DNA of 64,000 nt from Draconibacterium orientale (GCF_000626635.1 NZ_CP007451.1:2799501-2863500); one strand, 5' to 3'; counted from the stretch's first letter, positions 23,591-34,199 are shown. The notes: generated by a model from the sequence alone, not told the origin. A program made the numbers and translations.

Positions 23591-25690
23591 GTGGGGATCA
23601 GGAAAACCATATTGTCGCGTATTGCAATTGTGTACTTCGTGTTGACGTTGTTCGGAGCAGTGGTTGTTTTCAAACTTATTTCTGTGCAGCAGATAAAAAA
23701 TGAGCGCTGGCAGCAAATTGAGAAAAACCTGACGAATAATACGGTGATTATTCCACCGGTGCGGGGAACCATTTGTGCCGACGATGGTAGTGTTTTGGCT
23801 ACCTCGGTTCCGGGGTATAAAATCCGCATCGACCTGGCAGCCGAAGGAGTTAAGAAGGTGTTTGATAACGAGGTGGATTCGTTAGCCTGGTATTTGTCGG
23901 GTTTTTATAAAGATGCTTCAAAAAATGAATATGCCAGGCGGTTGCGCTCGGCGTACAAAAACCGAAACCGGGGTTACCTGCTCACTCCTGAAAAAATAGA
24001 TTACAATCAACTGCAGGAATTTAAAAACTTCCCGATTTTGCGCCGCGGACGGTTTGGTGGCGGGTTGATTATTGAGCAAGAGAACAAGCGTCTGAATCCT
24101 TTGGGAATGCTGGCTCAGCGAACCATAGGAAGTTTGAATAAAGAGAATGCCTTAACTCCCGTTCCGGTTGGTTACAACGGATTGGAACGTTCGTACGAAA
24201 TGTATCTGCGTGGTGAAAACGGTGTGAGTTACAAACAAAATCTTTCCGGGCGTTGGGTAACCCGCACCGAAATTGAGCCGCAAAACGGAATGGATATTAT
24301 TACCACCATTAATGTAAAAATGCAGGACATTGCGGAAAGTGCTTTGTATAAACAGGCGCTAAAATCGAATCCGGAATGGGCAACCGCCGTTTTGATGGAA
24401 GTGAAAACCGGCGAAATCAAAGCAATAGCGAACCTTGGTAAAACCGAAGACGGCTTTTACGAAAAGGATAATTATGCGCTGGGGCATCGTGGGTGTTACG
24501 AGCCGGGATCAACGTTTAAACTGGTTTCGCTAATGGTGGCGCTTGAGGATGGCGTAGTTGATACCAGCGATGTATTCGATACCGGTAATGGTTATTGGGC
24601 GCAGGAAAATATTACCGACGACCATGCTTGCGGTAGAGTAAATGTGAAACAGATTCTGGAGCAGTCGTCGAACATTGGAACGGCAAAAGTGATTTTGTCG
24701 AAATACACTAACAATCCAAAAGATTACGTTGACCGGATTTATGGATTTGGTATTCAGAAACCTTTGGGATTGGAACTGGCCGGAGAAGGACAACCATATA
24801 TAAAGTACCCCGGAAATGCCGATTGGTGGGGTACTACCACTTTGGGGCGTATGTCGTACGGTTACGATTTGCGCCTTACCCCACTGCAAATTTTGAATTT
24901 CTATAATGCTGTTGCCAACGATGGCGCGATGGTAAAGCCGCGTTTGGTTAAAGAAATTCGAAATAGCGGGGCTTTGGTAAAAACATTTAAACCTGAATTG
25001 CTGAACCCGATGATCGTGTCGAAAGAGACAATCGGAAAAGCGCAGGCAATGCTCGAAGGGGTTTGTCAGAACGGAACCGGGCGTGGTGTTCAGGGCGAAC
25101 ATTTTAAAGTAGCCGGAAAAACCGGAACAGCACGCGTTGCCCGTTCGGATGGCAAAGGTTACGAATACGGAGCTTACTATGCGTCGTTTGTAGGGTATTT
25201 TCCTGCAGACAATCCGATGTATTCGCTGATTGTGACCTTTAAAAAACCACGAAACTCGATTTACGGAGCAGCGGTGGCCGGCCCGGTTTTTAAAGAGATT
25301 TCGGAGAAAGTTTACGCCAGTCAGATTATGAATGCCACACCCGAGGATGATAATCATGAAGGCGAAGACATTCCTCAGATAAAAAGCGGCCAGCGCGATG
25401 ATATTCTTCGTTTGGCCGAAGAGCTGGAGCTGAAAAATGTGCGTGGATTGCCCGATTCAAGGATGGTTTCGCTGAATACACAGGATAGTACTATTGTGCT
25501 GGAAGAGAATGTGGTGCCGGTGAATACGGTTCCCGATGTAGTTGGAATGGGTGCCAGTAACGCCATTTTCCTACTGGAAAATGCCGGCTTGAAAGTGAGA
25601 ATAAGCGGAATAGGAAAAGTAAAAAAACAATCGTTGAAACCCGGTAGCTCCTATCGCCGGGGACAAACGGTATATCTCTCATTAAGTTAA
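23591..25690 (+). CDS. ftsI: Penicillin-binding protein FtsI (PBP3), septal transpeptidase
   Basis: Cross-links septal peptidoglycan. Starts with GTG at 23591. One N-terminal membrane helix (IAIVYFVLTLFGAVVVF), the pedestal region (PPVRGTICADDGSVLATSVP), then the transpeptidase domain with S307-T-F-K310, the SSN of LEQSSNIGTAK and KTG in VAGKTGTARVA near 515. A C-terminal PASTA domain follows (about 640-699, VPDVVGMGASNAIFLLENAG), as in Spo VD/Bacteroidota FtsI proteins and absent from E. coli FtsI. The 699-aa length fits that architecture. It sits between ftsL and murE, almost without spacing. Confidence 0.93.
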   Translation: MGIRKTILSRIAIVYFVLTLFGAVVVFKLISVQQIKNERWQQIEKNLTNNTVIIPPVRGTICADDGSVLATSVPGYKIRIDLAAEGVKKVFDNEVDSLAWYLSGFYKDASKNEYARRLRSAYKNRNRGYLLTPEKIDYNQLQEFKNFPILRRGRFGGGLIIEQENKRLNPLGMLAQRTIGSLNKENALTPVPVGYNGLERSYEMYLRGENGVSYKQNLSGRWVTRTEIEPQNGMDIITTINVKMQDIAESALYKQALKSNPEWATAVLMEVKTGEIKAIANLGKTEDGFYEKDNYALGHRGCYEPGSTFKLVSLMVALEDGVVDTSDVFDTGNGYWAQENITDDHACGRVNVKQILEQSSNIGTAKVILSKYTNNPKDYVDRIYGFGIQKPLGLELAGEGQPYIKYPGNADWWGTTTLGRMSYGYDLRLTPLQILNFYNAVANDGAMVKPRLVKEIRNSGALVKTFKPELLNPMIVSKETIGKAQAMLEGVCQNGTGRGVQGEHFKVAGKTGTARVARSDGKGYEYGAYYASFVGYFPADNPMYSLIVTFKKPRNSIYGAAVAGPVFKEISEKVYASQIMNATPEDDNHEGEDIPQIKSGQRDDILRLAEELELKNVRGLPDSRMVSLNTQDSTIVLEENVVPVNTVPDVVGMGASNAIFLLENAGLKVRISGIGKVKKQSLKPGSSYRRGQTVYLSLS

Positions 25691-25691
25691 G

Positions 25692-27149
25692 ATGAAACTA
25701 GAGAAGTTGTTGGAACATATAGGGATTGTTGATTGTATTGGTGAAACCGATATTGACGTTGCCGGTATTCAATTCGACTCAAGGAAAATCAACCCGGATA
25801 ATTTATTTGTGGCGCAAAAAGGTGTTTCTGTTGACGGGCATCGTTTTATTAATGTTGCCATAGAAAAAGGCGCTACAACAATCGTTTGCGAAAATCTTCC
25901 TGAAGAAACAAAACCAGAAGTTACTTATGTGAAGGTTGAAGATTCCAACAAGGTGTTGGGCGAAATTGCTGCGGTTTTTTATGGTTCGCCATCCTTAAAA
26001 ATGAAAGTGGTTGGCGTTACCGGAACAAACGGTAAAACCAGTATTGCCAGTTTGCTGCACAAGCTTTTCAGATTGCAGGGCTACAATGTTGGTCTGCTTT
26101 CAACAATTTCATACAAAATAAACGAGAAAGAGGAAGTTGCTTCGCATACCACACCCGATGCGCTAAAAATTCAGCAGTTAATGGCTGAGATGGTGGAGGC
26201 GGGTTGCGAGTATTGTTTTATGGAAGTGAGTTCGCATGCCATTCATCAGCAGCGCATTGCCGGAATTCAGTTTGCAGGTGGTATTTTTACCAATATCACG
26301 CACGATCACCTCGATTACCACAAAACTTTTGCTGAATACATTAAAGCAAAAAAGGCCTTTTTCGACGGATTGACCAAAGATGCTTTTGCACTGGTAAATG
26401 CCGACGATAAAAACGGTCTGGTGATGCTACAAAATACAAAAGCCCGAAAACTGACCTATTCCAACCGTACCATGGCCGATTACCGCTGTAAGGTAATGGA
26501 AAGTCATTTTGATGGGATGCTTTTAAATATGGACGGGCAGGAAATATGGACACGATTCGTTGGGCTTTTTAATGCCTCGAACTTATTGGGGGTTTATGCA
26601 ACAGCTGTTGAGCTGGAGCAGGATAAAAATGAGGTGTTGACCATTATCAGCAATTTACAATCGGTGCAGGGCCGTTTCGAAACCATCAGGAGCGAAGATG
26701 GCAAATATGCCATTGTTGATTACGCACACACGCCCGATGCTTTGAAAAATGTGTTGGAAGCCATTTCCGAAATAAGAACAAGAAACGAACAGGTGATTAC
26801 GGTGGTTGGCGCCGGTGGCGACCGCGACAAAACAAAACGCCCCGAAATGGCGCAGGAAGCACTGGCCGCCAGCGACAAAGTGATTCTTACTTCGGATAAT
26901 CCGCGAAGCGAAGATCCTGAAGCGATTATAAAAGACATGGAAGCCGGCGTTGAGCCACAATACAGAAATAAGGTGGTTTCGATTGTAAGTCGTCGCGATG
27001 CCATTAAAACGGCAGTAATGCTGGCGCAACCGGGCGATATTATTCTTATTGCCGGAAAAGGGCACGAAGACTACCAGGAAGTAAATGGTGTAAAACATCA
27101 TTTCGACGACAGAGAAGAAGTAAGGAACTGTTTTGGACTAAAAAATTAA
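25692..27149 (+). CDS. murE: UDP-MurNAc-tripeptide synthetase MurE (meso-DAP type)
   Basis: Adds the third amino acid to UDP-MurNAc-L-Ala-D-Glu. Mur ligase layout: N-terminal UDP-binding domain, ATP loop GTNGKTS at residues 111-117, the central SHAIHQQRIAGI and ITHDHLDYHKTFAEY, and the C-terminal domain with VVGAGGDRDKTKRPEM and LTSDNPRSEDP. The DNPR signature is associated with meso-diaminopimelate as substrate rather than lysine, so the wall is predicted to be the meso-DAP type. Length 485 aa is normal. Starts one base after the ftsI stop region and is followed by mraY after nine bases. Confidence 0.95.
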   Translation: MKLEKLLEHIGIVDCIGETDIDVAGIQFDSRKINPDNLFVAQKGVSVDGHRFINVAIEKGATTIVCENLPEETKPEVTYVKVEDSNKVLGEIAAVFYGSPSLKMKVVGVTGTNGKTSIASLLHKLFRLQGYNVGLLSTISYKINEKEEVASHTTPDALKIQQLMAEMVEAGCEYCFMEVSSHAIHQQRIAGIQFAGGIFTNITHDHLDYHKTFAEYIKAKKAFFDGLTKDAFALVNADDKNGLVMLQNTKARKLTYSNRTMADYRCKVMESHFDGMLLNMDGQEIWTRFVGLFNASNLLGVYATAVELEQDKNEVLTIISNLQSVQGRFETIRSEDGKYAIVDYAHTPDALKNVLEAISEIRTRNEQVITVVGAGGDRDKTKRPEMAQEALAASDKVILTSDNPRSEDPEAIIKDMEAGVEPQYRNKVVSIVSRRDAIKTAVMLAQPGDIILIAGKGHEDYQEVNGVKHHFDDREEVRNCFGLKN

Positions 27150-27158
27150 AAACTAGAT

Positions 27159-28409
27159 ATGTTTTATTGGCTATACGAACTTTTGGCAGGACATGATATT
27201 CCGGGAATTGGAATGCTTCCGGGCATTTCATTTCGCTCGGCAGCGGCTATTATCCTTTCGTTGTTTATTACAACAATTTTCGGGAAAAAGCTGATTCGTA
27301 TTTTGCAGCGTAAGCAAATTGGCGACGAGGTACGCGACCTTGGTTTGGAAGGGCAAATGCAGAAACAGGGAACGCCAACAATGGGCGGAATTATCATCCT
27401 GATGGCCATTATTATTCCAACATTGCTTTTTGCCCGCCTCGATAATATCTACATTCTGTTAATGCTGATCACTACTGCATTTTTGGGAATGATCGGTTTT
27501 ATCGACGATTATATCAAGGTTTTCAAAAAGAATAAAGAAGGACTGGCCGGAAGGTTTAAAATCCTTGGTCAGGTAAGTTTGGGGCTTATCGTTGCCGCCA
27601 CACTTTTTATCAGCGAAGATGTAAAAGTTCGCGAACACCTAACGGATGAAAATGGTGCTTTTCTGACCGAACAGGTTACTGATGCTGCCACCGGGGAAAC
27701 TATCGAGCAGTTTGTTATGGAAGATGTGAAGTCAACCAAAACAACCATTCCGTTTATTAAAAAGAACGAGTTTGATTATGCGTGGCTGGTGGCTTTTGCC
27801 GGCGATGCTGCCGATTGGTTGAAATGGTTGGTTTATGCCGTTGCAATCATTCTTATCATCACTGCGGTATCAAACGCGGCCAACCTTACCGATGGAATTG
27901 ACGGGCTGGCAACCGGAACGTCGGCGATCAGCGGGGCTACGCTCGGAATTCTGGCCTATGTAAGTGGTAACGTCATTTATGCCGATTACCTGAACATCAT
28001 GTACATCCCGAATATTGGTGAACTGACTGTGTTTATTGCGGCATTTATCGGTGCAACAGTTGGCTTTTTGTGGTACAACTCTTTCCCGGCTCAGGTATTT
28101 ATGGGCGATACAGGAAGTTTGGCGCTGGGTGGAATCCTTGCTGTGTTTGCCGTTATCATCCGCAAAGAAATTCTGATCCCGCTATTGTGTGGAATTTTTG
28201 TGGTAGAAAACCTATCGGTAGTTATACAAGTGAGTTGGTTTAAATACACCAAACGTAAATATGGCGAAGGACGCAGGGTATTTCTCATGAGTCCGATTCA
28301 CCACCATTTTCAGAAAAAAGGTTTCCCCGAACCAAAAATTGTAACACGCTTTTGGATTGTCGGAATTATTCTGGCAGTGATAACAATTGCAACATTAAAA
28401 ATGAGATAG
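27159..28409 (+). CDS. mraY: Phospho-MurNAc-pentapeptide translocase MraY
   Basis: Membrane enzyme that transfers phospho-MurNAc-pentapeptide to undecaprenyl phosphate, forming lipid I. Around ten membrane helices. The conserved blocks are [13 protein letters not shown] near 68, [20 protein letters not shown] near 112-131 with the catalytic DDxx[16 protein letters not shown] near 245, and [14 protein letters not shown] near 374. At 416 aa it is longer than E. coli MraY (360) because of an insert of about 45 residues near 155-200 that is usual for Bacteroidota. Two bases before murD. Confidence 0.95.
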   Translation: MFYWLYELLAGHDIPGIGMLPGISFRSAAAIILSLFITTIFGKKLIRILQRKQIGDEVRDLGLEGQMQKQGTPTMGGIIILMAIIIPTLLFARLDNIYILLMLITTAFLGMIGFIDDYIKVFKKNKEGLAGRFKILGQVSLGLIVAATLFISEDVKVREHLTDENGAFLTEQVTDAATGETIEQFVMEDVKSTKTTIPFIKKNEFDYAWLVAFAGDAADWLKWLVYAVAIILIITAVSNAANLTDGIDGLATGTSAISGATLGILAYVSGNVIYADYLNIMYIPNIGELTVFIAAFIGATVGFLWYNSFPAQVFMGDTGSLALGGILAVFAVIIRKEILIPLLCGIFVVENLSVVIQVSWFKYTKRKYGEGRRVFLMSPIHHHFQKKGFPEPKIVTRFWIVGIILAVITIATLKMR

Positions 28410-28410
28410 A

Positions 28411-29748
28411 GTGAAAGGACTGGTAGCCATATTAGGAGGAGGTGAAAGCGGCGTTGGAGCAGCCATTCTTGCACAAAAAAATGGATACGATGTGTTGGTG
28501 TCCGACCTCGGAAAAATTAAGGAGAAATACAAAGACGTTCTTTCAAATTATAAGATCGGTTTTGAAGAAGGCCAGCACTCGGAAGAGAAAATTCTGAGCG
28601 CCGAACTGGTAGTAAAAAGTCCTGGAATTCCGGAAACGGCACCGCTGGTGCAGCAACTTAAAGAACAAGGCACTCCGGTGATTTCGGAGATTGAATTTGG
28701 CGGCCGTTTTTCATCGGCCAAAACCATTTGTATTACCGGAAGTAACGGCAAAACAACAACGACTTTGCTCACTTACCATATTTTGCAAAAAGCAGGAGTA
28801 AATGTTGGCCTGGCCGGAAACGTTGGAAAAAGTTTTGCCTGGCAGGTAGCCGAAGAAAATTTTGATGTGTATGTTATTGAGTTGAGCAGTTTCCAGTTGG
28901 ATGGAATGTATGAGTTCAAAGCAGATGTAGCAGTATTAATGAATATTACACCTGATCATCTCGATCGTTACGGCTACGATATGCAAAACTACACCGATTC
29001 AAAATTCAGGATTCTTCAAAATCAAACAGCAAATGACTACTTCGTTTATTGTGCCGACGACGAGGTAATTCAAAAAGAAATAAATAAGAGAGAGATAAAA
29101 CCTGTTCAACTTCCTTTTGGGTTGGGAGAGGCTGCCGGGCCTGGAGCAGGTGTGAAAGACAATCGGATAATTATCAACTTTAATCAAAATCAATTCAGCA
29201 TGTCGATACTGGATTTATCACTACAGGGGAAACACAATACCTACAACAGCATGGCCGCAGGCATTGCAAGCATGGTATTAAAAATCAGGGATGAACAATT
29301 GAGAGAAAGCCTTTCGGATTTTACAGGCGTGGAACATCGTTTAGAGCGTTTTCTGAAAGTTCATGGCATCGAGTTTATCAACGACTCGAAAGCAACGAAC
29401 GTTAATTCATCGTGGTATGCGTTGGAAAGTGTACACAAACCGGTGGTTTGGATTGCCGGTGGGGTAGACAAAGGAAACGATTACTCCATGTTGCAGGGGC
29501 TTGTAACCAACAAAGTGAAAGCCATTGTTTGTTTGGGTAAGAACAATGCCAAATTACACGAAGCTTTTGGCGATTGTGTTTCTGATATTGTAGACGCGTC
29601 AAGTATGGAAGAAGCTGTAAAAGCTGCTTACTACCTGGCCCGAAATGGCGACACCGTGCTGTTATCGCCGGCGTGTGCAAGTTTCGATTTATTTGAGAAT
29701 TACGAAGACAGAGGAAATCAATTTAAAAAAGAAGTAAGGAATTTGTAA
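28411..29748 (+). CDS. murD: UDP-MurNAc-L-Ala--D-Glu ligase MurD
   Basis: Adds D-glutamate to UDP-MurNAc-L-alanine. Starts with GTG at 28411. N-terminal Rossmann domain (LVAILGGGESGVGAAILAQK), ATP loop GSNGKTT at residues 110-116, the central VIELSSFQLDG and LMNITPDHLDRYG, and the C-terminal FINDSKATNVNSS and WIAGGVDKGNDY, ending with LLSPACASFDLFENYEDRG. All are MurD signatures. The stop codon TAA shares its last A with the ATG of ftsW (TAATG), so translation of the pair is coupled. Confidence 0.95.
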   Translation: MKGLVAILGGGESGVGAAILAQKNGYDVLVSDLGKIKEKYKDVLSNYKIGFEEGQHSEEKILSAELVVKSPGIPETAPLVQQLKEQGTPVISEIEFGGRFSSAKTICITGSNGKTTTTLLTYHILQKAGVNVGLAGNVGKSFAWQVAEENFDVYVIELSSFQLDGMYEFKADVAVLMNITPDHLDRYGYDMQNYTDSKFRILQNQTANDYFVYCADDEVIQKEINKREIKPVQLPFGLGEAAGPGAGVKDNRIIINFNQNQFSMSILDLSLQGKHNTYNSMAAGIASMVLKIRDEQLRESLSDFTGVEHRLERFLKVHGIEFINDSKATNVNSSWYALESVHKPVVWIAGGVDKGNDYSMLQGLVTNKVKAIVCLGKNNAKLHEAFGDCVSDIVDASSMEEAVKAAYYLARNGDTVLLSPACASFDLFENYEDRGNQFKKEVRNL

Positions 29749-30971
29749 TGCAACATTCCATTCTGAAATTATTTAAGGGCGACCGAGTGCTTTGGATGGT
29801 GCTGATGCTGTTATCAGTGTTGTCGCTGCTTATTGTGTACAGTTCAACAGGCGCACTGGCTTATCGTGTGGCACAGGGTAATACGCTTAAATACTTATTT
29901 CGCCAGGTGGTGTTTTTGGGTGCCGGAATTGGTGTAATTCTGCTCATGGTGAATGTGTTACCTATAAAATTGTATTCAAAACTGGCATGGTGGGCTTTAC
30001 TGGCCAGTATCGGATTTTTACTTTTTTCGATTGTAATGCGCGGAACATCGTTTGTTTCTTCCAGCGGGCGTACACTTAATTTCTGGGGTGCAACATTTCA
30101 ACCGGCCGAAATGGCAAAGATTTCGCTGGTATTATTCTCGGCCAAAATTTTAGGGAAACGCCAAAAAACAAAAGGCGATTTGTGGGAAGCATTTAAGAAG
30201 ATAATTTTTTATACGGCCATTGTCTGTGGTTTGATTTTTATATCCGATTTCTCAACCTCGGCATTGCTTTTCGCAACGATTATGACCATGATGTTTTGCG
30301 GCCGGATTCCATTAAAATATTTGTTTTCGCTAGTTGGTATTGGAATCGCTTTGGTAGTAACAATCTATTTTACAGCTGATCTTTTGCCGGATAGTATTGG
30401 TCGTGTGCATACCATAAAAGGAAGGATTGAACGATTTATAAATCCGCCACCTCCCGAAGCTTCGCAGGGAATTACTCAAGCCGACTATGCAAAGCTTGCT
30501 ATTTATTCTGGAGGAATTTTTGGAAAGGGGCCTGGCCATTCTGATGTAAGTAACTATATGGCCGCTGCATATAACGATTTTATTTTCGCCATAATCGTAG
30601 AAGAATATGGTTTGTTGGGAGGTCTTGCAGTAATTATGCTTTTCCTTATTTTCTTTTTCAGGGGAGTGGTAATCGTCCGGCGGGCCACCCGAACATTTCC
30701 GGCGTTTATGGTTATTGGATTAACGCTGGTGTTGGTTTTTCAGGCCATGATAAATGTCGGCGTATCAAGTGGGGCATTGCCGGTAACCGGACAGCCGCTG
30801 CCCTGGATTAGTTTGGGAGGAACATCGTTGTTGTTTACATCGCTGGCTTTTGGATTGATACTTAGTGTGAGTCACCAAAATCAGCAGAACAAAGAAGTTG
30901 AGGAGCAACCGATTATGATTAAAGCTCCCGACGAAGATTACGAAATAGAAAATGAAACAAAAGATAAATAG
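29748..30971 (+). CDS. ftsW: Septal peptidoglycan polymerase FtsW
   Basis: SEDS-family glycosyltransferase that polymerises lipid II at the septum with FtsI. About ten membrane helices. The conserved SEDS regions are GRTLNFWGATFQPAEMAKIS near 102-121, FGKGPGHSDVSNYMAAAYND near 262-281 with the downstream FIFAIIVEEYGLLGG, and the C-terminal SGALPVTGQPLPWISLGGTS near 344-363. The catalytic Asp in this family lies in the extracellular loop; D281 of the AYND motif is a candidate. It starts in the last base of murD and its final 20 bases overlap murG, so all three are tightly coupled. Confidence 0.93.
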   Translation: MQHSILKLFKGDRVLWMVLMLLSVLSLLIVYSSTGALAYRVAQGNTLKYLFRQVVFLGAGIGVILLMVNVLPIKLYSKLAWWALLASIGFLLFSIVMRGTSFVSSSGRTLNFWGATFQPAEMAKISLVLFSAKILGKRQKTKGDLWEAFKKIIFYTAIVCGLIFISDFSTSALLFATIMTMMFCGRIPLKYLFSLVGIGIALVVTIYFTADLLPDSIGRVHTIKGRIERFINPPPPEASQGITQADYAKLAIYSGGIFGKGPGHSDVSNYMAAAYNDFIFAIIVEEYGLLGGLAVIMLFLIFFFRGVVIVRRATRTFPAFMVIGLTLVLVFQAMINVGVSSGALPVTGQPLPWISLGGTSLLFTSLAFGLILSVSHQNQQNKEVEEQPIMIKAPDEDYEIENETKDK

Positions 30972-32058
30972 AGCCATAATTAGCGGAGGCGGTACCGGGG
31001 GACATATTTTCCCGGCGCTGGCCATTGCCAACGAAATTAAAAAGCGCAATCCTGACGCTGACATTTTATTTGTTGGTGCCGAAGACCGGATGGAAATGGA
31101 GAAAGTGCCAGCCGCCGGATATAAAATTATTGGCTTGCCGGTGATGGGATTTCCTCGGAAACCCAGCATGAAAATGATTACGTTCTTTAAAAAGCTGCGC
31201 CAGAGTTCGAAGCTGGCTAGAAAGATTGTGGCCGATTTTAATCCGGAAGTGGCCATTGGAGTTGGCGGTTATGCCAGCGGTCCGCTATTGCGTGCAGCTG
31301 CAAAAGCGAAGGTTCCTTGTTTAATTCAGGAGCAAAACTCATACGCCGGAATTACCAATAAACTCTTAAGTAAAAAGGTGAATTCCATTTGTGTGGCTTA
31401 CGATAAAATGGAGCGCTTTTTTCCGGACGAAAAACTGATTTTTACAGGAAATCCGGTGCGCGAAAATTTGACTGAAAAACAAAATAGAAAAGAAGCGTTT
31501 GAGTTTTTTGAAGTTAACGAATCAGATAAAGTTATATTGATTGTTGGCGGAAGTCTTGGTGCACGTTCAGTAAACCAGGCGGTACTTAAAAATATTAATG
31601 AAATAGCTGCTTCGGGAGTTCAGGTGATCTGGCAAACCGGGGCATATTATTACGATAAAATTCAGGAAGACCTGAAAGAAACAAAACCGAAAAATCTGCA
31701 GATCCACAAGTTTATAACTCGAATGGATTTGGCTTACGAAGTGGCCGATTTGGTGATCTCTAGAGCTGGTGCAGGTACAATTTCGGAGTTATGTTTGGTT
31801 GGAAAAGCGTCGGTTTTGGTGCCGTCGCCAAATGTTTCGGAAGACCATCAAACAAAAAACGCGATGGCTTTGGTAGAGCAGGATGCCGCTTTAATGGTGC
31901 GCGATGATGAGATTAATGAGAAATTATTTCCGTTGGCGTTTGAGGTGGTGAAAGACGAAGCGCGTTGCAGTGCTTTGGCAGCAAAAAGTAAAGAGCTGGC
32001 GAAACCTGAGGCTACCAAACAAATAGTTGATGAAGTAGAAAAATTAGTGAGACAATAG
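30952..32058 (+). CDS. murG: UDP-GlcNAc:lipid I transferase MurG
   Basis: Adds GlcNAc to lipid I, completing lipid II on the inner face of the membrane. GT28 fold: N-terminal RAIISGGGTGGHIFPALAIA with the GGTGGH glycine loop near residue 11-16, AIGVGGYASGPLLRAA near 102, and the C-terminal ILIVGGSLGARSVNQ, VISRAGAGTISELCLVGKAS and VPSPNVSEDHQTKNAMALVE that bind UDP-GlcNAc. 368 aa, typical. The first 20 bases overlap the end of ftsW in another frame, so translation is probably coupled. Confidence 0.95.
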   Translation: MKQKINRAIISGGGTGGHIFPALAIANEIKKRNPDADILFVGAEDRMEMEKVPAAGYKIIGLPVMGFPRKPSMKMITFFKKLRQSSKLARKIVADFNPEVAIGVGGYASGPLLRAAAKAKVPCLIQEQNSYAGITNKLLSKKVNSICVAYDKMERFFPDEKLIFTGNPVRENLTEKQNRKEAFEFFEVNESDKVILIVGGSLGARSVNQAVLKNINEIAASGVQVIWQTGAYYYDKIQEDLKETKPKNLQIHKFITRMDLAYEVADLVISRAGAGTISELCLVGKASVLVPSPNVSEDHQTKNAMALVEQDAALMVRDDEINEKLFPLAFEVVKDEARCSALAAKSKELAKPEATKQIVDEVEKLVRQ

Positions 32059-32059
32059 A

Positions 32060-33448
32060 ATGGACAACATTCAGAAAATAAAGAATGTATATTTCCTTGG
32101 GATCGGAGGAATAGGGATGAGTGCGCTGGCGCGGTATTTTAAATATTCGGGGCGCAATGTGGCAGGATACGATCGCACTGAAACAGCATTGACCGATGCG
32201 CTTCAGAAGGAGGGAATTGATGTGCATTTTGATGATGACATCAGAAATATTCCGTCAAAATGGAATCCGGCGGAAACTATTGCAGTATATACTCCGGCTT
32301 TGCCTGACGAGCATAAGGAGCTGAATTGGTTTAAAAGTCAGCCAATTGGTTTATTTAAGCGGGCAAAAGTACTCGGAATGATTTGCAACGAGCACAATGG
32401 AATTGGTGTGGCCGGAACACATGGAAAAACAACAACCAGTACCATTGTTACCAATATTTTGAGCAAAACAGAACAGGGCTGCGGCGCTTTTTTAGGTGGT
32501 ATTTCAAAGAATTTCAGGAGCAATTTGGTGTTGCCGAAAGCTGAATCGCCATGGATTGTTGCTGAAGCCGATGAGTTCGATCGGTCGTTTTTGCACTTAA
32601 AACCACAGTTGGCTTTGGTTACTTCGGTTGATGCCGACCATTTAGATATTTATGGAGAAAAGGAGAAGATCGTTGAGTCGTTTGAAAAATTTATTTCGCA
32701 GATCCGTCCAGACGGAAGTTTGGTGCTAAAAGAGGGAGTAGACCTCGATACCTCGAAAACCGAAGCCAAAGTGTATTCTTATTCGTTAAAAGGAAATACT
32801 GATTTTACAACGCATAATTTGCATTTGAATCCGGAAACAGGTTTTTATTCCTTCGATTTAAAAACGCCGGCAGGAATAATTGCCAACTGCAAAATGAATT
32901 ATCCGGGCTTGGTAAATGTTGAGAACACTGTTGGAGCCAGTGCCCTCGCATGGCTCGCCGGAGCATCAGCAAATGCCATAAAAGCCGGAATTGAAGATTA
33001 TGAGGGTGTGGCGCGTCGTTTTGATATTCGTTATCGTTCGGAACAGAAAATTTATATCGACGATTACGCGCATCACCCGGCAGAATTAGAAGCGTTTATA
33101 ACTTCGGTGAAAGCTTTGTTCCCCGATAAAAAGGTGACCGGAATTTTCCAACCTCACCTGTATTCGCGCACTAAAGATTTTGCTGCCGAATTTGCACAAA
33201 GCCTCGATTTGTTGGATAAAGCCATTCTTATTCCGCTTTACCCTGCACGTGAAGAACCGATTCCGGGTGTATCGTCCGCTATCATTTATAAACAAATGAA
33301 GTTAGAGAACCGGATGCTGGCCGAACGCGATGAGGTATTGAAAATTCTAAAATCGGACCCGAATGAAATCGTGGTAACAATGGGTGCCGGCGATATTGAC
33401 CGGATGGTGGAAAGTATAATTGAATTGTTGCAAAGCAAAGAGAAATGA
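32060..33448 (+). CDS. murC: UDP-MurNAc--L-alanine ligase MurC
   Basis: Adds the first amino acid, L-alanine, to UDP-MurNAc. N-terminal YFLGIGGIGMSALARYF, ATP loop GTHGKTT at residues 119-125, WIVAEADEFDRSFLHL and TSVDADHLDIYG in the centre, and the C-terminal IDDYAHHPAELEAF and GIFQPHLYSRTKDF. The shape is the usual MurC, 462 aa. Begins two bases after murG; its stop overlaps the ftsQ start by four bases (ATGA). Confidence 0.95.
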   Translation: MDNIQKIKNVYFLGIGGIGMSALARYFKYSGRNVAGYDRTETALTDALQKEGIDVHFDDDIRNIPSKWNPAETIAVYTPALPDEHKELNWFKSQPIGLFKRAKVLGMICNEHNGIGVAGTHGKTTTSTIVTNILSKTEQGCGAFLGGISKNFRSNLVLPKAESPWIVAEADEFDRSFLHLKPQLALVTSVDADHLDIYGEKEKIVESFEKFISQIRPDGSLVLKEGVDLDTSKTEAKVYSYSLKGNTDFTTHNLHLNPETGFYSFDLKTPAGIIANCKMNYPGLVNVENTVGASALAWLAGASANAIKAGIEDYEGVARRFDIRYRSEQKIYIDDYAHHPAELEAFITSVKALFPDKKVTGIFQPHLYSRTKDFAAEFAQSLDLLDKAILIPLYPAREEPIPGVSSAIIYKQMKLENRMLAERDEVLKILKSDPNEIVVTMGAGDIDRMVESIIELLQSKEK

Positions 33449-34197
33449 TAAAGAAGTTTGCAAAAATAGGTGGTTTAATGATGTTGCTGGTCTTTCTGCT
33501 GGTAACATTGGCATTTACTTCGATGGAGTATAAACACGCCAATTGCAACGATATTGAGATTAATTACGATCCGGATGAAGTGATAAAAGTTGATCGGGCA
33601 GAGCTGATAAAACTGGTAAAGTCGATTGATAAAAACATAATAGGGAAGAATTTTGACAGCATAAACACGGTGCAGATTGAACAGGCGGTTGAAAAGCATG
33701 AAGCGATTTTGAAAGCCGAGGTTTATAAAGTTGTTACCCGCACTGATAGCGCCACTTTTAAAGGAGTATTGGCCATCGATCTGAAACACAGGAAACCGGT
33801 AGTACGTGTTTTTTCCGATAAGGGAAATTATTATCTCGATGAGTTTGGGGGAAAAATTCCGGTGTCGACAAATTATGCGGCAAACGTGCTGGTAGCTACC
33901 GGAGATATCAGTGAAGAGTACGCAAAAGAAACACTTTTACCCTGTGTTTTAACGATAGAGAACGACGAATTCTGGAATGCTCAAATTGAGCAAATTCATG
34001 TGCAAAAAGACGGCGATGTAATTTTGATTCCGTTAATTGGCGACCATACCATTGAGTTCGGAACGCTGGAGAATTATCAGGAGAAATTGCGCAATATGAA
34101 AGCTTTTTACAAGCAGATTATGGCAAAGAATAATTGGAATAAATACAAAACGATCAGTTTAAAATATAAAGATCAGGTAATAGCAAAAAGAAGATAA
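33445..34197 (+). CDS. ftsQ: Cell division protein FtsQ (DivIB)
   Basis: Bitopic protein of 250 residues with a short cytoplasmic part, a membrane helix (LMMLLVFLLVTLAFTSM, about 12-28) and a periplasmic region with POTRA-like and beta domains. Identification is mainly from position between murC and ftsA and from layout; the sequence is divergent, as FtsQ usually is in Bacteroidota. Links FtsL and FtsB to the ring. Stop and ftsA start are separated by two bases. Confidence 0.85.
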   Translation: MIKKFAKIGGLMMLLVFLLVTLAFTSMEYKHANCNDIEINYDPDEVIKVDRAELIKLVKSIDKNIIGKNFDSINTVQIEQAVEKHEAILKAEVYKVVTRTDSATFKGVLAIDLKHRKPVVRVFSDKGNYYLDEFGGKIPVSTNYAANVLVATGDISEEYAKETLLPCVLTIENDEFWNAQIEQIHVQKDGDVILIPLIGDHTIEFGTLENYQEKLRNMKAFYKQIMAKNNWNKYKTISLKYKDQVIAKRR

Positions 34198-34199
34198 TT